NCBI RefSeq assembly: GCF_001434815.1
Contig: NZ_AZDU01000020.1
Location: 1-37,348, forward strand
Length of the DNA stretch: 37,348 bases
Direction: 5' to 3'
From: Lactobacillus equicursoris DSM 19284 = JCM 14600 = CIP 110162
GTDB lineage: Bacteria > Bacillota > Bacilli > Lactobacillales > Lactobacillaceae
The notes beneath the pieces were generated by a model. That model did no database searches. It was not told the origin of the DNA and saw only the letters and a program-made list of their open reading frames with translations. This document shows, in pieces, positions 33,872 to 37,348 of this stretch. Every line of letters begins with the position of its first letter. Position 1 is the first letter of the stretch. The position numbers and the translations under genes are program-made.

Positions 33872-34735
33872 ATGACGACTTTTAAAGAATTTCAGGCGAA
33901 GTATACGCCAATTATCAACGACTATTTAGAGCAGAACTTGGCAAAGGAAAGCGACGATCCACGCTTTGCCGAAATCATGGCATACTCGGTCATGGCCGGC
34001 GGCAAGCGCCTGCGACCGCTCCTCTTTTTAGCCACTTTAGACAGCTTAGGAAAGGATATTGACCAAAAGGCCGTGCAAACAGCCTGCGGGATTGAGCTGA
34101 TTCATACTTATTCCCTCATTCATGACGACTTGCCAGCTATGGACAATGATGACTACCGGCGGGGCAAACTGACCAGCCACAAGAAGTGGGGCGAAGCGGA
34201 AGCCATTTTGGCAGGGGACGGACTTTTGCCCTTAGGGATCCAGTGGATCGCTGAAGGCAGCCAGTCCGCCAAGCTGGTTGAAATCATCACGAAGGCAGTT
34301 GGCCCAGCCGGCATGGTGGGCGGCCAATACCTGGATATTGATACGACCAACAATGATTCAGTTGATGCCCAAACCATCGACCACATGGAATGGCTGAAGA
34401 CGGGCTGCTTGATCTTGGCTAGCGTAGAAATGGCAACGGCTTTTGCTGGTGCGGCTCAAGAGCAAGCTGCTAAGTACCTGGACTTTGCCAAAGACTTTGG
34501 CCGGGGCTACCAGCTTTATGACGACTTAGTAGATATCGTGGAAACCAGCGAAGAAGCCGGCAAGCTGACCCACAAGGACCAAGAAGTTGGCAAAAACAAC
34601 TCCTTGACCATGCAGGGAGCTGCGGAAACCAGACAAGAGCTGAAAGACTTGATTGCCAAGGGCCAAGCTGCTTTAGCCGGCGAAAAGGCTGAAGTCTTAC
34701 TCGGCTTTTTAGACTTGTACCAGAAGGTGCTTTAA
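33872..34735 (+). CDS. ispA: Polyprenyl synthetase (farnesyl or geranylgeranyl diphosphate synthase)
   Basis: A 287-residue enzyme that condenses isopentenyl diphosphate with allylic diphosphates. The first aspartate-rich motif DDLPAMDNDDYRRG starts at Asp85. The second, YDDLVD, lies near residue 216. GGKRLRPLL is also conserved. dxs, which follows ispA in Bacillus, is absent, as expected for a lactobacillus using mevalonate. The stop overlaps the tlyA start by one base. Product chain length is not certain. Confidence 0.93.
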   Translation: MTTFKEFQAKYTPIINDYLEQNLAKESDDPRFAEIMAYSVMAGGKRLRPLLFLATLDSLGKDIDQKAVQTACGIELIHTYSLIHDDLPAMDNDDYRRGKLTSHKKWGEAEAILAGDGLLPLGIQWIAEGSQSAKLVEIITKAVGPAGMVGGQYLDIDTTNNDSVDAQTIDHMEWLKTGCLILASVEMATAFAGAAQEQAAKYLDFAKDFGRGYQLYDDLVDIVETSEEAGKLTHKDQEVGKNNSLTMQGAAETRQELKDLIAKGQAALAGEKAEVLLGFLDLYQKVL

Positions 34736-35550
34736 TGACGAAAAAAGAAAGAGTAGATGTCATTCTCGCAAATAAGGGAATTTTCAACTCCCGCAGCCAG
34801 GCCCAGCGGGCCATCATGGCGGGCCTGGTCACCGACCACAATCACCAGCGGATCGATAAGGCAGGAGAAAAGTTCCCGGTTGACGAAGAATTTTTCATCA
34901 AAAAAGACAAGTTGAAGTACGTGTCACGGGGCGGCTTTAAGCTGGAAAAGGCTGTCAAGATCTGGCAGATCGACTTAAAAGACAAGATTTGCCTAGACAT
35001 TGGCGCTTCGACTGGCGGCTTTACCGACGTTGCCTTGCAAAATGGGGCCAAGCTGGTTTATGCGCTGGATGTGGGCTACAATCAGCTCGCCTGGCAGCTC
35101 CGGGATGACCCGCGGGTGGTGGTGATGGAAAGACAGAACTTCCGTTATTCTGTGCCTGCTGACTTTACCGAAGGCCAGCCGGACTTTGCCATGACCGATG
35201 TTTCCTTTATTTCTCTGGACCTGATTATGCCGCCAATGTATGACATCTTGAAAGACCAAGGCGAAGCCGTGTGTTTGATTAAGCCGCAATTTGAGGCTGG
35301 CCCAGAAAACGTCGGCAAGCACGGGATCGTCAGAGACCATGCTGTCCACGAGAGCGTCATTCGCCACACGGCCCAAAAGGCGCTAGAGATTGGCTTTGAC
35401 GTCTTAGGGATCGACTATTCCCCAATCAAGGGGGGCAAGGGCAATATCGAGTTCTTGATCCACCTGAAAAAGGACCTGGCAAATCCTGGTCAAAACTTGT
35501 GGAATGGACAGATCAGCGATGTCATCCAGGCAGCCGACCAGGGCTTATAG
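34735..35550 (+). CDS. tlyA: TlyA family rRNA (cytidine-2'-O)-methyltransferase (YqxC)
   Basis: A 271-residue protein with an N-terminal S4 RNA-binding domain (about 1-65, KKERVDVILANKGIFNSRSQA) and an FtsJ-type methyltransferase domain with the SAM motif CLDIGASTGGFTDV near 86. The K-D-K-E tetrad is visible in SRGGFKLEKA, AMTDVSFISLDL, CLIKPQFEAG and GNIEFLI. Relatives methylate 16S and/or 23S rRNA and were once called hemolysins. recN follows after 21 bases; the argR/ahrC gene that lies between them in Bacillus is missing. Confidence 0.93.
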   Translation: MTKKERVDVILANKGIFNSRSQAQRAIMAGLVTDHNHQRIDKAGEKFPVDEEFFIKKDKLKYVSRGGFKLEKAVKIWQIDLKDKICLDIGASTGGFTDVALQNGAKLVYALDVGYNQLAWQLRDDPRVVVMERQNFRYSVPADFTEGQPDFAMTDVSFISLDLIMPPMYDILKDQGEAVCLIKPQFEAGPENVGKHGIVRDHAVHESVIRHTAQKALEIGFDVLGIDYSPIKGGKGNIEFLIHLKKDLANPGQNLWNGQISDVIQAADQGL

Positions 35551-35571
35551 AAAGGGTATGAGTGATATCTG

Positions 35572-37257
35572 ATGCTGATTGAACTAGATATCCAAAATTT
35601 TGCCATTATTAAAAGCTTGAAAATTATGTTCCAGCCGCAGATGACGGTCTTGATCGGGGAAACCGGTGCTGGGAAGTCAATCCTGATTGATGCCTTGTCC
35701 CTGCTCTTAGGTCATCGGGCCCAAAAGGAAATGGTGCGGTCTGGCCAAACTAAGGCAGTAGTTACCGGACTTTTTACCTTGAGAGACGAAGAAATGGCAG
35801 AAGTCAGCTCAATTGCAGCTGATTACGGCCTGCCCATGGACGGGGATGATTTGATCATCAGCCGGGAAATTTCCAGCAAGGGGCGGAACGTTATCCGGAT
35901 CAATGGACAGCTAACGACCATCACGGCCTTAGGAAAAATTGGCGAGTACCTGGTTGACATCCATGGACAAAACGACCAGCAGATGCTGATGGATCAAAGT
36001 CGGCAGGTGGACCTGGTTGATGAATATGCTGGCAAGGCTTTTAAGGGAAAGCTGGCTGAATACCAAGCTTCCTATGGCCAGTGGCTCAAGGTCAAGCATC
36101 AATTAGAGCAGCTGCGGCGCAATGCCCAGGAGCTGGCCCAGAGACAGGATATCCTGCAGTTCCAGGTAGAAGAATTAACCCAGGCTGACCTAACCAGCCC
36201 AAACGAAGATCAAGAGTTAAGCGATGAGTTCAATAAGCTGAACAACTACCAGCGGATTGCGGAATCTGCCAACTTTTTAATTCAGCTCTTTGACGATGAT
36301 GAGCATGGCTTGACCAACCTCTTGGGGGATGCGCAAGGGACGGCAGAAGACTTAGCAGATCTGGACAAGGACTTTAAGAATGTGGCCCAGTCGGTAACTG
36401 ATGGGGTCTACTCTTTAAGCGATGCGCGCTCAGAACTCGGCGACCTCTTAGACAGCATGGAATTTGACGAAGAGCGCTACCAGTACGTGCAAAGCCGCCT
36501 GGACCTCTTGAACAACTTGAAGAAGAAGTACGGTCCTAGTCTAGAAGACGTTTTTGCCTTTTATGAAAAAGCCTCTAAAGAACTCAGCCAGTTTGAAACG
36601 GGCGGTTTAGACGAAGACAAGCTGGTCAAGGAATTGGAAAAGATTGAAGCCGTCATGACTGAGCAGGCCAATCGCCTCCACCAGGAAAGAGAGGCAACTA
36701 GCCTGAAGCTGGAAATGGCTATCAAGAAAGAATTAGCCGACCTTTACATGGACAAGGCTCGTTTCTCCATCCGCTTTGCCAAGACCGACACCTTCACCGA
36801 AAAAGGGACGGACGACCTTGCCTTCTACATCGCGCCAAACCCAGGCGAAGAGCTGATGCCGCTAGTCAAGATCGTGTCTGGCGGGGAACAGTCTCGCTTG
36901 ATTCTGGCTTTGAAGTCCATCTTTTCCAAGGTTGAGCCAGTGGGCACCATGGTCTTTGATGAAGTTGATACCGGGGTTTCCGGTAGAGTTTCAGCTGCAA
37001 TCGGTAAAAAGATGCACGCCATTGCCAAGGATAAGCAGGTCATTGCTATCACTCATGCGCCGCAAGTGGCGGCCAGCGCTGACCACCGTTTTGCCATCTC
37101 CAAGCAGGTGGCAGATGACGAGACCTTCACCAAGGTTGAGCCGCTGGACCAAGAAGACAGCGTAAAGATGATTGCCCAAATGATGGCTGGGGCCAATGTG
37201 ACCGAAGCGGCAGAAAAAAATGCGGCTGACCTCATTGCCAGTCAAAAAATAGAATAA
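35572..37257 (+). CDS. recN: DNA repair protein RecN
   Basis: A 561-residue SMC-like ATPase active in double-strand break repair. Walker A GETGAGKS lies at 29-36, and coiled-coil arms fill about 150-380. The ABC signature SGGEQSRL lies near 436 and Walker B VFDEVDTGVSGR near 461. GAGTGAT (35560-35566), 5 bases before the ATG, is the likely binding site. It ends the folD-recN block and is followed by a terminator. Confidence 0.96.
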   Translation: MLIELDIQNFAIIKSLKIMFQPQMTVLIGETGAGKSILIDALSLLLGHRAQKEMVRSGQTKAVVTGLFTLRDEEMAEVSSIAADYGLPMDGDDLIISREISSKGRNVIRINGQLTTITALGKIGEYLVDIHGQNDQQMLMDQSRQVDLVDEYAGKAFKGKLAEYQASYGQWLKVKHQLEQLRRNAQELAQRQDILQFQVEELTQADLTSPNEDQELSDEFNKLNNYQRIAESANFLIQLFDDDEHGLTNLLGDAQGTAEDLADLDKDFKNVAQSVTDGVYSLSDARSELGDLLDSMEFDEERYQYVQSRLDLLNNLKKKYGPSLEDVFAFYEKASKELSQFETGGLDEDKLVKELEKIEAVMTEQANRLHQEREATSLKLEMAIKKELADLYMDKARFSIRFAKTDTFTEKGTDDLAFYIAPNPGEELMPLVKIVSGGEQSRLILALKSIFSKVEPVGTMVFDEVDTGVSGRVSAAIGKKMHAIAKDKQVIAITHAPQVAASADHRFAISKQVADDETFTKVEPLDQEDSVKMIAQMMAGANVTEAAEKNAADLIASQKIE

Positions 37258-37263
37258 TTTTTT

Positions 37264-37297
37264 AAAACGACTTTAATTTGCTAAAGTCGTTTTTTCT
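37264..37297 (+). terminator. Terminator after recN
   Basis: AAAACGACTTTA (37264-37275) pairs with TAAAGTCGTTTT (37282-37293) around a 6-nt loop, then T-rich sequence. The remaining 51 bases to the window end hold no feature I can support. Confidence 0.9.
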
Positions 37298-37348
37298 TTA
37301 GCTTTATTTTGCACGATTGTAAGCACCCAATAGCGCGGTATCTATCAA

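Noticed and set aside
35558-35572. Four-codon mini-ORF ATG AGT GAT ATC TGA overlapping the recN ATG
   Set aside because: AAAGGG is only one base from its ATG, too close to work; GAGTGAT is a plain ribosome site for recN itself.
1-37348. Mobile elements, prophage genes or a CRISPR array
   Set aside because: No transposase or integrase, no regularly spaced repeats and no target-site duplications were seen; gene order is that of a stable core chromosome.

Overview
This window looks like chromosomal DNA of a lactic acid bacterium close to Lactobacillus delbrueckii. The grounds are Bacillus-type gene order (efp-yqhY-nusB-folD-xseA-xseB-ispA-tlyA-recN, a complete purEKB and purCSQLFMNHD set, and rplU-rpmA), strong AAGGAGG-like ribosome binding sites with some GTG and TTG starts, no dxs beside ispA, and a GC-rich codon style that is unusual for lactobacilli. 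The species is inferred from style and gene content; no database was searched. Almost all genes are on the plus strand. No insertion sequence, prophage or CRISPR array was seen.

Layout. (1) 1-435: a tRNA-Arg(UCU) with a consensus promoter and terminator, then a second promoter feeding a short hairpin-terminated leader before topB. (2) 451-2583: topB. (3) 2747-6223: two tandem paralogous secreted proteins with an SH3/GW-like module split by a lysine-rich repeat, an Ig-like domain and a large C-terminal domain I cannot assign. (4) 6400-19426: all enzymes from PRPP to IMP, in two transcription units, purEKB and purCSQLFMNHD, each with a promoter preceded by PurBox-like sites. (5) 19427-24507: a branched-chain amino acid ABC transporter, livJHMGF, behind a 266-nt leader that carries a Val/Ile/Leu-containing leader peptide and mutually exclusive hairpins ending in a terminator. 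(6) 24578-27819: two PLP-dependent Cys/Met-metabolism enzymes, a convergent Spx/ArsC-like gene and a small membrane protein. (7) 27846-28663: L21 leader, rplU and rpmA, with no prp gene between them. (8) 28784-37257: pepP, efp, yqhY, nusB, then folD, xseA, xseB, ispA, tlyA and recN.

How they work together. The pur genes form a purine-starvation regulon, probably under a PurR that recognises PurBoxes. The liv operon appears to be controlled by ribosome-mediated attenuation sensing its own substrates. The PLP enzymes next to it are also part of amino acid supply. The rplU-rpmA and efp-to-recN blocks are housekeeping translation, transcription, folate, isoprenoid and DNA-repair functions.

The strongest candidates for something new are the liv attenuator, the tandem secreted paralogs with an expanded lysine-rich insert, the apparent loss of the Prp/L27 processing pair at its usual locus, and PurF lacking most of its usual iron-sulfur ligands.
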